DNA of 64,000 nt from Tethya wilhelma (GCA_964030475.1 CAXIPT010000006.1:818354-882353); one strand, 5' to 3'. Shown: positions 43,001-55,945, counted from the stretch's first letter. Numbers and translations are program-made. The notes: generated by a model from the sequence alone, not told the origin.

Positions 43001-44494
43001 TCAAAGATCATTACAGTGCATGTTTTAGTGGGTCAAAGTTCAAATTTATCACGATCAAAGCCTTCCAAAGTGGTGAAATCAAGGGTCAAAGCCTAAAAAT
43101 TGGACAGATCAAATTTTGATCCCGGTCACGGGTGTTATATAGTACAGCGGGTATGGTCGTGACCACCCGGCCCTTGTATATATGAGTTGGGCTTGTATTT
43201 TGGGATGACTTAATACTCAAATCGATCTGTACAAGTTATAGTTAGCCTGAATCACTTGAACTACCACTCAAATCCGTATGTTGAACAAAATCACTAACAC
43301 TCAAATTTGTACGAGTTATAGAAAGGACAGTGTCTGGGACTTCAGTACCATATACGAGATATATATATATATATATAATTTATTATAATTATAATAAGCC
43401 CTTTTTTTTTAGTGGTAGTTCACTGACAAGTATACTACACAAAGTGTGTATAGTCACATGTACTCATAGATCATTTATACCTGAGATTTCAGCTTCAGCC
43501 TGGTTTATTTCACTCTTTTTTGATCTAAAATTTTGCATTAATTTTGCATGATCAATATAAAAGTGTAATGATAATTTTGCTAATTAACCTATCTAAATGT
43601 TTCCTTATCATCCAAACAAGCCCATCCCATATGATTGTTTCAGCAGATCGATTCAGAAAATAAGAGTTGTCTGGTTGAGTAGTTTCAACACAATTTATTG
43701 ATCTAAGGCCAGTTGACGTCAAGTCCAGTTTCTCTGAGAGATCACCTTCACTACTCTGTATAAAGTATAAACTTATGATGATACTGTAATGCATGTCATG
43801 CATGTACTATTCATGCACACTGTCAATGTCATCATTCAATAATTATATAATTATGTATACGTGCATGTGTGTGTGCATGCTGCAACAATAACCCGGGGCC
43901 GCCATATTTTGTCATGGACTTAGTCACTACCACAATTACCTTATTTAAAAATATCAGTAGAAGAGGAATATCTTTGTCCACTTGTAGGTCTTGTAGTAGA
44001 AAATGGAGGTGATCTCTTACTTCAGAAATCCGTACATTTATGTATCGGTAATGCTGCTCAGAGTCAACAACATAAACAATCCCTGACACACAATGAACAC
44101 AGTGTAACTGTGGTAGTTGTCTCTTGCAATTAAATGATACTTATTAACTTATATTAAGTGACGACATACCTTTCCATTGGATATGAGCAACAGCTGTTAC
44201 AGCCTTTTCATCTTGACAAAATCGATTCCGGCTAGAGACATAAGGATTGGCATTCCACCAAGTCCATACAGAGATCCAAAATGGAACATTTACATCTTCT
44301 TGGGGGCTCTGAGTAAAAAGCATGGGGTTGTTGTACGGTATTTTGAAATTTTTTATTGAATTTGAATTAAACTCCATTCTCGTTGATCCACTGACATCGC
44401 TTTGCAAACTGCCCAAAACGCGAAGTATTAGTTGTTTATTCAATCCACTCATAAAAATGGACATCTCTGTCTCTGATTGTTGGCTACTCATCAT
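40001..44494 (-). CDS. ARF-like / Roc-like GTPase / COR / Death-domain fusion protein
   Basis: The proposed exons (44494-44170, 44082-43940, 43755-43589, 43524-43481, 42678-41338, 41297-40542, 40422-40001) all join in phase and give 1065 residues. Residues 1-210 resemble an ARF/Arl GTPase: EMSIFMSGL, GIVYVVDS, HLHFLLQDL, DIPLLLIFLNK and WDGLVWMIRKH fall in family order. However, the P-loop GKT, the WDxGGQ switch and the Asp of NKxD are missing, so this domain is probably inactive. A second, intact Roc-like GTPase follows with GVAGSGKT, DSGGQPQF and GTHKDL. A COR-like region comes next (IPLSWFILEQQLQEL, LFTPQELLDILSNQLVF). The last exon is a Death domain (DSVAAEWEKLAIALEF ... ILTRWLNG). Roc-COR proteins are GTP-regulated scaffolds, and Death domains bind other Death domains in apoptosis or innate signalling, so a cytoplasmic signalling role is inferred. 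Splitting into two genes (stop at 43552, new ATG at 43538) is possible but leaves 13 bp between them. Confidence 0.75.
41298..41337 (-). other. Possible 40-nt intron or frameshift in the COR region
   Basis: The reading frame changes between SHYLR and FGEHAIVNVTFLKKF. Removing a GTGTAC...CAG segment of 40 nt restores the frame and gives SHYLRENINSLRFGEHAI, a natural-looking COR sequence. A one-base indel in the assembly is the alternative. Confidence 0.5.
42867..43168. mobile_element. MITE of about 300 bp in an intron of the Roc-COR gene
   Basis: GGGTGGTCACGACCATACTC with CTGTACTA and ACACCCGCGACCGGGATCAA at the left is mirrored at the right by TTGATCCCGGTCACGGGTGT and GGGTATGGTCGTGACCACCC. 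Terminal repeats span about 45 bp. The centre has many GGTCAAAG words. No protein frame is present. Confidence 0.8.
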
Positions 44495-45432
44495 CTAAGC
44501 TTCTAGTGATAACCTGTCCAGTGCTGCATGATTGTGTGTTGTTCCGCCTAGCTCGAGCAACGCCCCCTACAAAGTGTATTCACCAGACCATATAAGGCCT
44601 AACACCGTATTCTAAAATTAAACATTTCCATTATGTCATAACTATTGCTCCTATTTGGATACTCTCCTCCAGACCTGTATACTACTCCGTATATTTTACA
44701 TTCTTGGGTTGCCCAGCTTCCACAGTACAGAGTTGATATACCTCAGTGTTGGAAGATGGCTGCCCAAACTCTGTGAAGAGCGCGCAAGAAGCACCAACAC
44801 TTGTTCCATTTGACTAGCCGCTCAAGTGTCTACAACCAACAGTTGATAGTGGATAGAGCTCGCTTTCTCTTCAAGGTAAAGTTAGCCAACAAAGAACTGT
44901 TCATGTTTTGCTTCATAGTGTGTTTGTTTTTCTGTACTGAACCACGAGCACTTTAGGGAGTGTATGTATGCCTTTTGTGTGTTGTGAGTAGCAAATAGAA
45001 CTGCCCCTTGTTTCTATAATCACTGCCTAGTTTCTCAATTGTTACTATGTTGGCAACTTGGATATAAATTTGGGGTCACTTTGTATTTTGTGAAAGTCCC
45101 TACATGTTAATAGCTGCCCACTGCCACTCAAGTGCTTGTGTTAGTGTGTGTGTATATACTGTACTTCGTTGAGACACTTACATAAACAGTTATGTTTGCA
45201 GCAAGATTGAAAAATTTGAGCAACTACATCTTATGTCAGCTGCTTTTTGTAGGAGGTGCTCCTTTAATCAGTTTATTCTTTTCGTAGTCTTTTCTAATTG
45301 TGTTTTATTAAGCGTAGATTCTGGTATGGGTTTATGGTTAAAGTGCTTTGGTATTTGGGTTTAGTATGAGTGAAACTGTATGTGTGCTGCTGAATTTTTT
45401 CACTTGAAAAGGAACTTTTCTCTTGCTTTGAC

Positions 45433-45435
45433 ATG

Positions 45436-45500
<65 letters not shown>
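45433..45500. repeat. (CT)n microsatellite
   Basis: About 34 uninterrupted CT units. A separate (GT)n run follows at about 45755-45797. Confidence 0.95.
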
Positions 45501-45503
<3 letters not shown>

Positions 45504-45751
45504 AGCTGTGTTGTGTGTGTATCATACCAATGTATATTGACAATGTAGGGTATGTTAGTGTACATGTTTATGTTCCTGTACGTATACACATTTTCTGTTG
45601 TGTGTATATTTTGTTTACAGAAACTGAAAGATGTTTTGTTGCTTAAAACACAAAGTTATTCTCTTCTGAGTAGTACCTACTGTGTTGTTTTTGAAGTTCA
45701 CTTTGTCAGTTTGCGTAAATGGGGAGCTTTTTGTGCTTGGTAATTTGGTTT

Positions 45752-45800
<49 letters not shown>

Positions 45801-45865
45801 CACACTTCACATACAGAAAATCTACAAAAGTAGGCTAGCATTGCTAGCAACTTTTCCCCTCTTTT

Positions 45866-46170
45866 TCATTGAGCTGGGTCTCCTACCACCCTCTGGTGGA
45901 CTAGAATAAGGAGCTGAGTTACACAACTAGTTTGTAACCATAATGCCTATAGATCCATACAAAATGTCTCCTACCACTCTCTGGTGAATAACTAGTTTTG
46001 TGATTCATCATGCCTACATATGTAGATCCATATGAAGGGCCTATCTAGATCTGTATGAAGGGTCTCCTACTACCCTCTGGTGGAATAGAATCAAATCACC
46101 ATTCTTTCTGGTGGACTACAGTGTAGAATCAAATCACCCATCTCTCTGTTGGACTAGAACTAAATGACCA
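45866..46170. repeat. Irregular repeats of CTCCTACCACYCTCTGGTGR
   Basis: At least four copies of a CTCCTAC(C/T)AC(C/T)CTCTGGTG(G/A) word, each followed by A-rich text such as ACTAGAAT or AATAGAATCAAATCACC. Spacing is about 60-100 bp. Another copy lies near 47058-47080. The sequence is degenerate and non-coding. Confidence 0.65.
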
Positions 46171-47130
46171 ATCTCTTGCTCACAATGACCAGATTACATT
46201 ATATACAGTAGCCATTTCCAAGTCTCAGTCTTTACAAACACTTTATGTGAATGGCTCCTTCCTGTGGTGGGTTGAAATTTAGATCTCTGAGAGTGGAATA
46301 CCTATCCACTTCTCTTGATGATTACAAGTATGTGTGTTGAGTGCTTGAGTGCCTTTAGGAGTAAACCACTCGTAGTATGGCCGAAAGCCCGTGACATTCT
46401 GTGTGTGCGTGAAAGCGTCCATGCATGTACGTCGAGCACGCACCTCCACTACATGTAAATGCATGTACATGTACATTTAACAGTACATTTGAATATATGA
46501 AACTTCTATTTTTATTGTGTATGTCTTTTTCTCTTTGTTTGTAAGTGTGGGACCTAATAACGTACATATGTGCATACTTTATGGGAGTCTGAGCATAAAA
46601 GCTTTTGTTGTTTCACAAGAAATACAAGGGAAAGAAAAAAATGACTATAAAGTTGTGTATAATTATGTAATGCTTGAGTTTGTAGTTTGGCTTCGAATCT
46701 TAGCAACCTATTTGTGAATTTCTCTAAGCTTTTTCGCTTGTCTTATCATTCACAGCTCATATGCATACTTGCTACATTTCACCATTAGTTGTACTGAGTC
46801 TATGTACAATGCAGAAGTACTCATTCTACAGTGTGTGTGTGCTGTGTGTGTGTATGTCTGTGTACCCTATTGGGAATAACACTACTGTTTCGGAGTGAAA
46901 TTTTTCCGACTCAATCCATTAAATCTACAACTATGAGTGTGTATGTAGTATGTGGCACGACAATATTGTCAGATGGTGTTTGTTTTACCCAGTCACTTAC
47001 AATCTAAACTGTCGATGATTTCCCTGCTATCCTGTTTACAACGTGCATCATTTTCTCTCACTACCCTTTGGTGGACTAGTTTCAATAGTTCTTTTTGTGA
47101 GCTAATTTTTTATAGTTTGATTCTATTACA

Positions 47131-47137
<7 letters not shown>

Positions 47138-47191
<54 letters not shown>

Positions 47192-47570
47192 AAGATCCCT
47201 AACTCACTATGTATAGTACATATGTTCTGTAAAATTGTCACCTGAGCTGTATTGTATTAGTACTACTGACCCTTCTTCCAACACACTACTAAGCTGTACA
47301 TACAGTACACATTGTAGCTTAGTAAGAATCTGATATTGTTACTCCAATCATTTGTGGAAATGGAGATCTCCCTTATAAGGCTTCCACTCACATGTATAGT
47401 GCACTCACACACACACACAAACACACATACACGTTAATTTGTACTGTAACGTGGAAGAGATTATAGAGTAGCAAGTAAGATTTCAGAACTATTTGTACGA
47501 CGTAAATGTCTTGAGGTTTGTGATGGATCTGTGTGTGTGTGTGTGTGTGTGTATGTGTGTGTGTGTGCAT
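47138..47570. repeat. Cluster of (GT)n and (CA)n microsatellites
   Basis: GT runs at about 47138-47188 and 47531-47566, with a short CA run at 47405-47428. No coding content. Confidence 0.9.
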
Positions 47571-47774
47571 GTGTTATGCATTAAAGAAAGAGTGTACCAC
47601 TCTTAGTATACGTACATTCTTCAAAGGTTATAAAGTCATTTTTATTTCCTCTCTTGTGGTTTGCAGTATGCAATCAGAGGTCAAACATTGCTTTCATGCT
47701 GAATTAAGATCACTTCAAACAAGCCAATTATACCGCTATCAGATAGCCTTCTGCATATCTCTCCCTCACATGTG

Positions 47775-48117
47775 AGAAGCCCAACTAAGTCGTGGTATTT
47801 TTAGGACCTGATTAGCTGAACATAAACCATCATACGTGTATTTGAATGGAAATTGCATGTAGCACTTACATGTAGTAAATGTTAATGTTGGCCTCATTCC
47901 GAGATAGGCTAAAGAGCTGATATAGATACATTTCTTTCCTATCGTTAAAGGGATGGAATTATTAGCCAGAAGGTGCTAGGTTGTGGTATTTTTAGGGCCT
48001 GATTTGCTGAACCATTGTAGTTGTGTTTGAATGGAAACTAGTACTAACTTTAACTCGTTTAATAAATGTTAATGTTAACCTCAAAAGCTCTGGGATAGGC
48101 CAAAGAGCTGATATGTA
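47775..48117 (+). repeat. Diverged direct duplication (47775-47932 and 47967-48117)
   Basis: Both units contain TGGTATTTTTAGG(A/G)CCTGATT, then GCTGAAC, GTTTGAATGGAAA, AAATGTTAATGTT, GGATAGGC(T/C)AAAGAGCTGA or a close variant, in the same order. About 150 bp each and moderately diverged. Confidence 0.75.
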
Positions 48118-48470
48118 GATTTTAGTCGTTAAATTGAGGTTATTTTAATACAGAAAATTTGCATATTTGGTCTGTTGCTATAACTACACTTTTTCTGAGT
48201 TTTGTGCTTTAGTCTATTTCGCTCCCATCAAACCTCCATAGCCAAATTGTGGACTTTTGAAGTATAGCAATCTATCCATATTGTGGCAATTGTCACTGAT
48301 TATGCTAGTTCCCTTCGTTTTGTGTTTGTTAAACAAACAAGTTGGTGTCCCTTCAGTGGGCAACTGATACCTCTGACTTGCTGGTAATGTTCCTTTCTTT
48401 CCTCCTCTTATTTTGAGTCATCTTTGTCTCTTGAGATGGAAGTGATAGGTTAGCTGTCTTGTTTTGTTTC

Positions 48471-48473
<3 letters not shown>

Positions 48474-48535
<62 letters not shown>

Positions 48536-48552
48536 ACACACACACACACACT
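48474..48552. repeat. (CT)n followed by (CA)n microsatellite
   Basis: A CT tract with two TTT interruptions changes directly into a short CA run. Confidence 0.95.
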
Positions 48553-50031
48553 CACTCTGTATATATGTGATGCATTTACCTTGTAATCATAATCTTCCTT
48601 GTGTGTACGTGTGTGTGCACGTATGTATGTACTGTATGTATCATTGTGTGTGTGTTTTGTCCGTTGGAATGCACAAACAAGATGCATATTTCACTGTGTA
48701 CATTGTGTCGATTTACACGCTCAAAAAAACCTCAGAAATCCATCTCATAGATTCCTGCAGCTCTCTGTAAGGGAGCCGAAACTTTCAGAGTCGATCACTT
48801 AATATTTTTGCTACTGAACAATGATAGTAGAACTGATAGTACAAGTAAAAGTATACATAATTGAGTCTTACTTGGTATCAAAACCTACCAATTCTTAATC
48901 CTCACACGGTGTTCAATAAAGGGTTCTCACTTCATTCTGTGTGATGCCAGAATTGGTATACCACTGTATTTTAGAAGAATTTATAGCATGATTTTATATT
49001 GTGTCATACAATCCATCCAGGCTACAGAATCTTAAGTCTTGTAAAAGTTTTATGAAGTTGAATCGTCTCAAATTTTTATCACTTGTCTTCTTCATTGTGT
49101 GTATTCATATAACAGACAAACAAATGACGGTTATGAATCGACTCACACACTGTAGGCTGTGGATGTGTACATGTACAATGTACTTGTAAAATCTGAATGA
49201 TTTTTTGTTTTCCAGGAACAATTCCCAACCAATTAAATCCCAAATTCACTACATGCTTTCCAGACTCATACATAGGAACTGACCGTAATTTTGCTAGCAA
49301 TCGAAAAAAAAGACAAATAATATATACATGTAGATGTTTGCTCATGCTCACTTCAGGAAAATTTTCTACGCTAGAACTTTCTTTGCTTTATGTATAATTT
49401 ATTTAAAAGGCCATGCAGTTGTTCATGGGTGACACCAACAAGTATGCCGTGTGTTTCCAAATTTTCATTGCACAGAAAAGTTTGAAAAAGTCTGTCTTTA
49501 CTGTTTAGGACTAATTTTCACGAATCAAGATCTCTTGAATTAAATTGCCAATATATGGTGATATGCGGTCCAATCGTGAAATTTACGAGAGTATTGTCAC
49601 GAAAATCTGGAGCCACATGGTACTTCATGTGACCCGTGACCTTGATAGGGAGGAAGTTTTCATCAACTCAGTGGAGCTAATATGGAAACAGTTGAACCGT
49701 ACAGCGTGGTAGAGTGTGTGTTTTTGTTTCAGAGTGGCTCTCGTTGGATGTTTTACATAGCTGGGTTGATGGTTGTGAAATGAACCGTATCGAAGTGTCC
49801 TTTAGCACCAATCACAAGGAACAGGAGGGCACACACACACACAAGACCAAAGGAGCTATTGATTTTTTTCCATTTTGTCTCAACACAGTGTAATACTAGA
49901 AGGCTTTATCATAATAATATTAAAGCATTAGAAGGAATGAGCTATGTATATTCTGTAGAAAGTTTATTTTCCCCGCTCTGTCTCAACACAGAGTGTGTGT
50001 AGTACTAGAAGAACTTGATTTTCTCTTGAAT

Positions 50032-50035
<4 letters not shown>

Positions 50036-50125
<90 letters not shown>

Positions 50126-50126
50126 C
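50036..50126. repeat. (GT)n followed by (GA)n microsatellite
   Basis: About 21 GT units, a short AAGAAA joint, then about 20 GA units. Confidence 0.95.
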
Positions 50127-50397
50127 CAACTATCATATGTTGTCCCACAGTGATCAGCTAGAATCCCACTGTCTCATTGTTGAAAGTATTGTATGTTTCT
50201 CTCTCTTTGATGAAAATTGTCACCTACAGCGTGTGTTGTAGTGAACTATTGTGAGAAGCCCTCAGGGTATGTAACAAGTGGCTACCTACAGCAAGTGATG
50301 AAAGTGAAGGAAATGATGATGACTTCAAAGTTGATATGTTGGACAGTTCATTGTGGGGTGGTTGTCAATGGTGATTTGATTTTACACACACACACAC

Positions 50398-50447
50398 AAT
50401 TGGGAGGCCCTGAGTTCGATTCCCAGCTGAGTGTAAGAGATTGTCTT

Positions 50448-50498
<51 letters not shown>
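50398..50498 (+). repeat. tRNA-like B-box fragment followed by (CT)n
   Basis: GAGTTCGATTCCCAGCTGAG matches a Pol III B box (GGTTCGANNCC) and the AGCTG joint seen in the other tRNA-like repeats here. No A box is seen upstream, where a short CA run lies instead. A CT run follows at 50452-50498. Confidence 0.5.
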
Positions 50499-50499
<1 letters not shown>

Positions 50500-50742
50500 A
50501 TGCACTTTGCCTCATAAGATGCACTAGTGTTTCCCAAGAGAGCATTAGGATCTTATTTCCTTGTGGGAAACACACTCCATTAGTTTTACGACATCTCTCC
50601 AGTCTCCTGGGAAAATGCTCACATTCATTGTGTCACTGGGCGATACTTCTAATGAGTTGCTAGCTATTGAGATCCAGGCTCACAAACTAGCCCCCCTATC
50701 CCTAAAGAGAAGTTCTTGTATAAAAATACCCTACCATAATTT

Positions 50743-50894
50743 CTTGAGATTTAGCTGGGATTCAAAGCCATGTTTTCTAGTCGAACGCTCTTACCACTGA
50801 GCTACTAGAATTCACTGGTATTGGAGCCAGCAATAGCATGGTATACACTACTATTTATAGACACTAGTCAACCTCCTAACCAGATCTCAAAGCC
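50743..50894 (-). mobile_element. tRNA-like repeat element, copy B
   Basis: On the minus strand it reads TAGCTCAGTGGTAAGAGCG (A-box-like, about 50786-50804) and GGCTTTGAATCCCAGCTAAA (B-box-like, about 50750-50769). It is flanked by CTTTGAGATCTG at one end and CTTGAGAT in inverse at the other. The head GACTAGTGTCTATAAATAGTA is shared with copy A at 55411. It is not a functional tRNA, since no acceptor stem can be paired. Confidence 0.7.
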
Positions 50895-51717
50895 TACGTG
50901 AAATGGCATGACCACATGATGTAAATACAGTACATGACCAGCATGTTCTCCCCGACGTGACAAAGCGTGCCATACCGAAATCCCAACCTGTCTAAGAGAT
51001 ACCAACAACATACACTGTACACTGTACGTACATTGAGGTTGGATGTTTACATTTCTAGCTCATCAAGTTTTATTCTCGGCCATATTTATTTGCTTTTAGT
51101 TTCACCATATATCCATTTCTCTTTGGTGTTCAACCCTAGTTGTCTATTCCACCTTATTGTGTCCATATTGAGTTCCCTACCTTAATTTTTCTGTTCCCTA
51201 CCTATCTATGTGTCTGTTTCTACTCCTCTATATGGGCTGTGTGCTTGTGGAACTAATGCTAAAGGACACATTGACTGCAACTAAGAATGTCCATATTTGT
51301 GCCTCTTAGCATAGAGTAGATGTTCACTATAATTGGACGTGCGTTCACGCAGAAAATCCTGTACCATATACAGTAATTACATAATGCGATACAAAGCATG
51401 TACATACATGTGTATTGTATATGGAAAACATGTATGTATGTATTGTCAATTTCCCCTCTTTTCCTGTAATCATGTATATTCCTGTGTGTGTGTGTGTGTG
51501 TGTGCATGTACGATAATTTAGAGTACTTCCTGAATGAAGTTAGTTGCCTTACAAGCATAGCTGTCTACAAGAGCACATGTCTGTAGGCTACCTAATGCAA
51601 TTATAGTTCAATTGTGAAGGTACATGTTTGAACATTTGTTTTTGTGTGGATCGACAATGCGTGAAGACCTTTCTTTTTACCATATTTCCTCTTTCCTTTC
51701 CTCACATGCAGGCTTCG

Positions 51718-51730
51718 AGTATATAAGAGA
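51718..51730 (+). promoter_or_regulatory. TATA-box-like element upstream of the MAP4K gene
   Basis: GAGTATATAAGAGAG lies about 255 bp before the start codon, followed by a GA/GT-rich stretch (51751-51795) that would be 5' UTR. The placement is plausible for a core promoter, but a distant non-coding first exon cannot be ruled out. Confidence 0.4.
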
Positions 51731-51980
51731 GCAGTCTGAACACACAGCTGAGAGAGAGAGAGAGAGTGTGTGTGTGTGAGAGAGAGAGAGTGTGTAAGAC
51801 TTTGGATCACACTGAAGCAAGCAAGCTTCACTAGTGTTTAGAAACTGAGTGAGTGATTGTGTGTGAGAGAGCAAGAGATTCTACGAACCAAGAAAGAATC
51901 AAGACTTCATCGAACTCATCTTTGACAGACTAACTCTCTTCCTTCCATCCTTCTCTGCATCCATCCACTGAGACATCATC

Positions 51981-52635
51981 ATGGCGGACGGTGGTATACT
52001 TCAGATCATCCAGAGAAGAAACCCAGAGAGAGAGTTTGACATCCTCAAGCAGATCGGCAGCGGTACTTACGGAGAGGTGTACAAGGTGAGACTTGTAACT
52101 AGGAGGGGTTGATATAGTATTTGTGGTATAATAACCGGAGTGAAGATTTAGAGATACAGGAGATGCCTAACCCAAAGTCCATCTGGTCGAGAACGCCTCT
52201 AGAAAAAGTTGAATAACTGTCTAAATATCCAACCAATTTCAAAATTCCAAGCACCATTGGAAAGCACTCGTTCTCCCCGTTCTTTTGATTGCTTCTCCAG
52301 CTCCCTATGCCTTACCAGTCAAAAGTTAGCCATTTTGCCCCATAAGAAAAGTGTTGCATGAATCTCCAGTGGCATTCTCAAACCAGATGGACCTTTGTTG
52401 ATGTGTGAGATATGTTTGTATTGTTATGTGAGCCTAGGAATTTTTTTACTCTAAGTATTGTAGTAGGGTATGTCCTTTTGTGTGTGTATGTTTGTAATTG
52501 TGATTACGTCATTGGGGACTAGTGTTGGGATGGTGTGTGGATGTACTATCAGACACTTCCTGTGTGTGCTTCATTGTGTTGGTGATTGGTGAGGGTTGAT
52601 TGTGACCTTTCTTCCCTGGTTGACCTCAAGTTGTT

Positions 52636-52672
<37 letters not shown>

Positions 52673-54115
52673 TCCCTGCAATGAATCTTTACCTGAGCGT
52701 ATTCATTGATACTTTGTTCGATTAAGGCATATATCTTCACTATTAACTCAAATTCACTAAGTATTGATGCCCATACCACCCGCTGAGAGAGTGGTCAGTC
52801 AGTCCCCCTACAAGCAACTGTAGCCCAGCTCCAAAGGAGTACAGTTGCTTGGCTCACAGTGCCTGTCTGTGCTCAGACAAACCGGCTTGAACACTTGTGG
52901 CAGCTAAAGGCATTTTGATTTCGGTATGTGTGTGTTTGTTCCCTACAATGACTCTTTATCTGAGCTTATTCATTGATATTTAATTCGATTAAGAGTTTCA
53001 AAAGTCACTTGCATTTCTCTTGCATTTCTTCACTATGATGGCAAAATTCTTGAAATCGCTATGCACTTATGTTGAATGTTATGCTATGAACTTCTTTTGA
53101 CAAATATGGATCTGACTTGTGATCCAACTTGGTTGACTTCAACCCCTTTTTTAGTCTTTCACACACCCTGTGCTCACAACCCTGTTATAACGAACTGATC
53201 TAGCACTTGCTATTGTGATTCTGATAGCAGCTCTAAGTGGTCTTTATAAAGCATCAGTGAGGACCTATCATTAAACTGTTTAGCTCCAAATTGTCATGGT
53301 GCGATATTTTCGCGTATTTTATAGTTGGGGGCCATATATATCACAAAAATTTTCTCCGTGAAAATTTAGAAAACTGTACATTGGCAATATTATTTCAGAG
53401 ATTGTGATCCACGAAAATAAGTTCCATATACAGCAAAGGCAGACTTTTTACCAACATTTTGTACCACGAAAATAGCTATATTATGATATATTGCACTATG
53501 CTCACAAGTCATAACCCTGTCTTAATGACCTGATATTGAGTGCTATAGACATATAGTGTTACTGTGGCCATGTGGTCTTTATAAGGCATCGGTGATGACC
53601 TATCAGTTGGCTATCCTTTTACTCAAAACAATGCGTTTGTAATGAAACACTCTTATGAAAGATTGTACTATATGCTTGTATACACATACAGTATGCATAA
53701 TAATAGAGGCCATTCTAGCATATGTACACGTAGCAATTCCATATGGCTTTCAATATAAAGTTATGGAGACATGATACATCCTGAGACATGTAATGTATAC
53801 AAAATTTACGCCACCTGCATGGACTGACACATAGTGTGTTGCATACTTGTAGGGTGAACATGTGATACAGTGTATGTTTGTGTTTCTGATTCCACTAATG
53901 TCCTTTCATGGTGGCGTTGTGATATGCTGAGATGATGTAGCATGGGCTGTATATGGATATTGGAACTGTGGTTGATTACTAGCTGCTTTCACTGATGTAG
54001 TGTGACCCCCCTTATAAAGAGTGTGTGTGACTGGAATGTGGAACTATGGAGAGTCGTAATGATCTTGTGTGCGTGTGTGCACGTGTGCATGATTAGTGGC
54101 ACATGCTCAAGGCTT

Positions 54116-54198
<83 letters not shown>

Positions 54199-54208
54199 NN
54201 NNNNNNNC

Positions 54209-54239
<31 letters not shown>

Positions 54240-55945
54240 TGTGAGTATGCCTGGGAGCTAGGTTGCAAAGTGCATACCATTTAGCATAATTTTCTTGCGG
54301 AAAATTTCCCCACATAATTATTTTAATAGTTCTAAAAAGCAAATGAAAAATGTTTTTCCCTACAACTTTTTGTGCTCTAAAAGTTAAGGAGTTCCGTTTG
54401 TGTAACCTAGCTGACCTAGAGTCAATTAACGCTGTGATCACAGGAACCCTCCCATCAGATTGTCTCCATTTCATTCCCAGACTCTCTGACCCTCTGAAAT
54501 CGAGAGTAATTAGCAACGGCAATTATCATTCTATGTGGAATATGTCTACACAAACTGTACCATGTCTCTTTTGTATAATATAATATTATTCAGTGTACTG
54601 TACGTACTTTAAGTATAGAGCTCTTGCAAATACGTAAAATGAGTCACTTCCACATGGCCAAAAATGTACAGAGAGTCATACGGATCGAGAAATGGGCAGC
54701 TGTCATTTATTCAGTAAGGCAGAAAATAACTAACTCTAGTATCACTTCAAAATTCTTCTGGTTTTGATGACGTCAAATACAAGAGCTCTATAAAGCCTTA
54801 CCATAAATATTGTACGAAGCTGTCACATGTACTGTAGGTCAACAGTTGTAGACACGAAAATATCCCCAAAAAGTATGAATATAGCCACGCATACCGAGAC
54901 TGTGCGACTAGCAGATGATGTGTGATTAGATCAACTTTGTATTAACACATATACCATTGCTTACTTAACTAACTTGTGAATAAGAGATGCTTTTGGGTGC
55001 TTCATATCTATAAGTTGCCATAGCTCCTGGAATATTATAAGAATTGTAATTGAAGTATGAATATATGTACACATTCCGAGACTCTGTGACTGTAAGTAGC
55101 AGAAGATATGTATTCGATAGACTTTGTATTGACACATATATCACCAGATTTGCTAACTTTGTGAATAAGAGGTACTTTTGGGTATTTCATAGCTGTAAGT
55201 TGCCATAGCTCCTGGGTAATTATAAGAGAATCCCAGAGGGGCATACCCTGCTATTAGTTGTTAATAGCAGGTTACCTTGAGGGACTTGTTTGAAGACAAA
55301 GACAAAAGCATTTCATCGGCTTAATGGCACCACAAATGCTGATGTGCTCGGACTGTTGTATACCTTATAGGCTATAGCAGTATTTGTGTGTACACGTTAG
55401 TGGTTGCTAGGCCTTGAGATCTACAGTGTATGTAGTTCGGATGTCGACTAGTGTCTATGAATAGCAGTATGTACTGCTATTCTCTGCTCCATTGCCTGTG
55501 AGCTCTAATAGCTCAGTGGTAAGAACATTCGATTAGAATTTGAAAAACCTGGGTTCGAATATATCCCAGCTATACTGTAGATCTCAAGATTTTGTCCAAT
55601 CAACTTTAATGTATTTTTTTGTATATTTTCCTCTCTGTTCCACAGGCTAAAGTTAAGAGTACTGGAGAGTTAACAGCTCTGAAGATCATCAAGTTAGAAC
55701 CCTGTAGGTTACTATGACATTTGTGTGAGAGCTGAGAGCACCTTACAGTAAATTTCTGTATCTTTACGTATGCTGGCACCAGTATAAAAGATGTATAAGA
55801 ATTAAAGTGTACAACTTTTGTGGGATGTTTTAGTCAAGGAATCTGAGTTGGTCTTTTATCAGCATGGAGATCTGTATATGCATGCTACATGTTTCATGAA
55901 AATAAGCAACTGTCAGGATTTGTTTATCGTTTATTTCACACATTT

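Larger units (their letters stand above)
44495..51717. other. Non-coding region between the Roc-COR-Death gene and the MAP4K gene
   Basis: No gene could be supported in about 7 kb. It contains microsatellites, a diverged repeat built on CTCCTACCACCCTCTGGTGG (45866-46170, and once near 47060), a local duplication (47775-48117) and a tRNA-like repeat (50743-50894). The left edge (44500-44880) is relatively GC-rich and lies between the divergent starts of the two genes. A TTCTCTTCAAGGTAAAG donor at about 44879 could end a non-coding first exon of the MAP4K gene, but this is a guess. Confidence 0.5.

Noticed and set aside
55501..55573. A tRNA gene
   Set aside because: A and B boxes are recognisable, but no acceptor or anticodon stem pairs, and similar copies lie at 50743 and 57508. 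A repeat element is the better reading.
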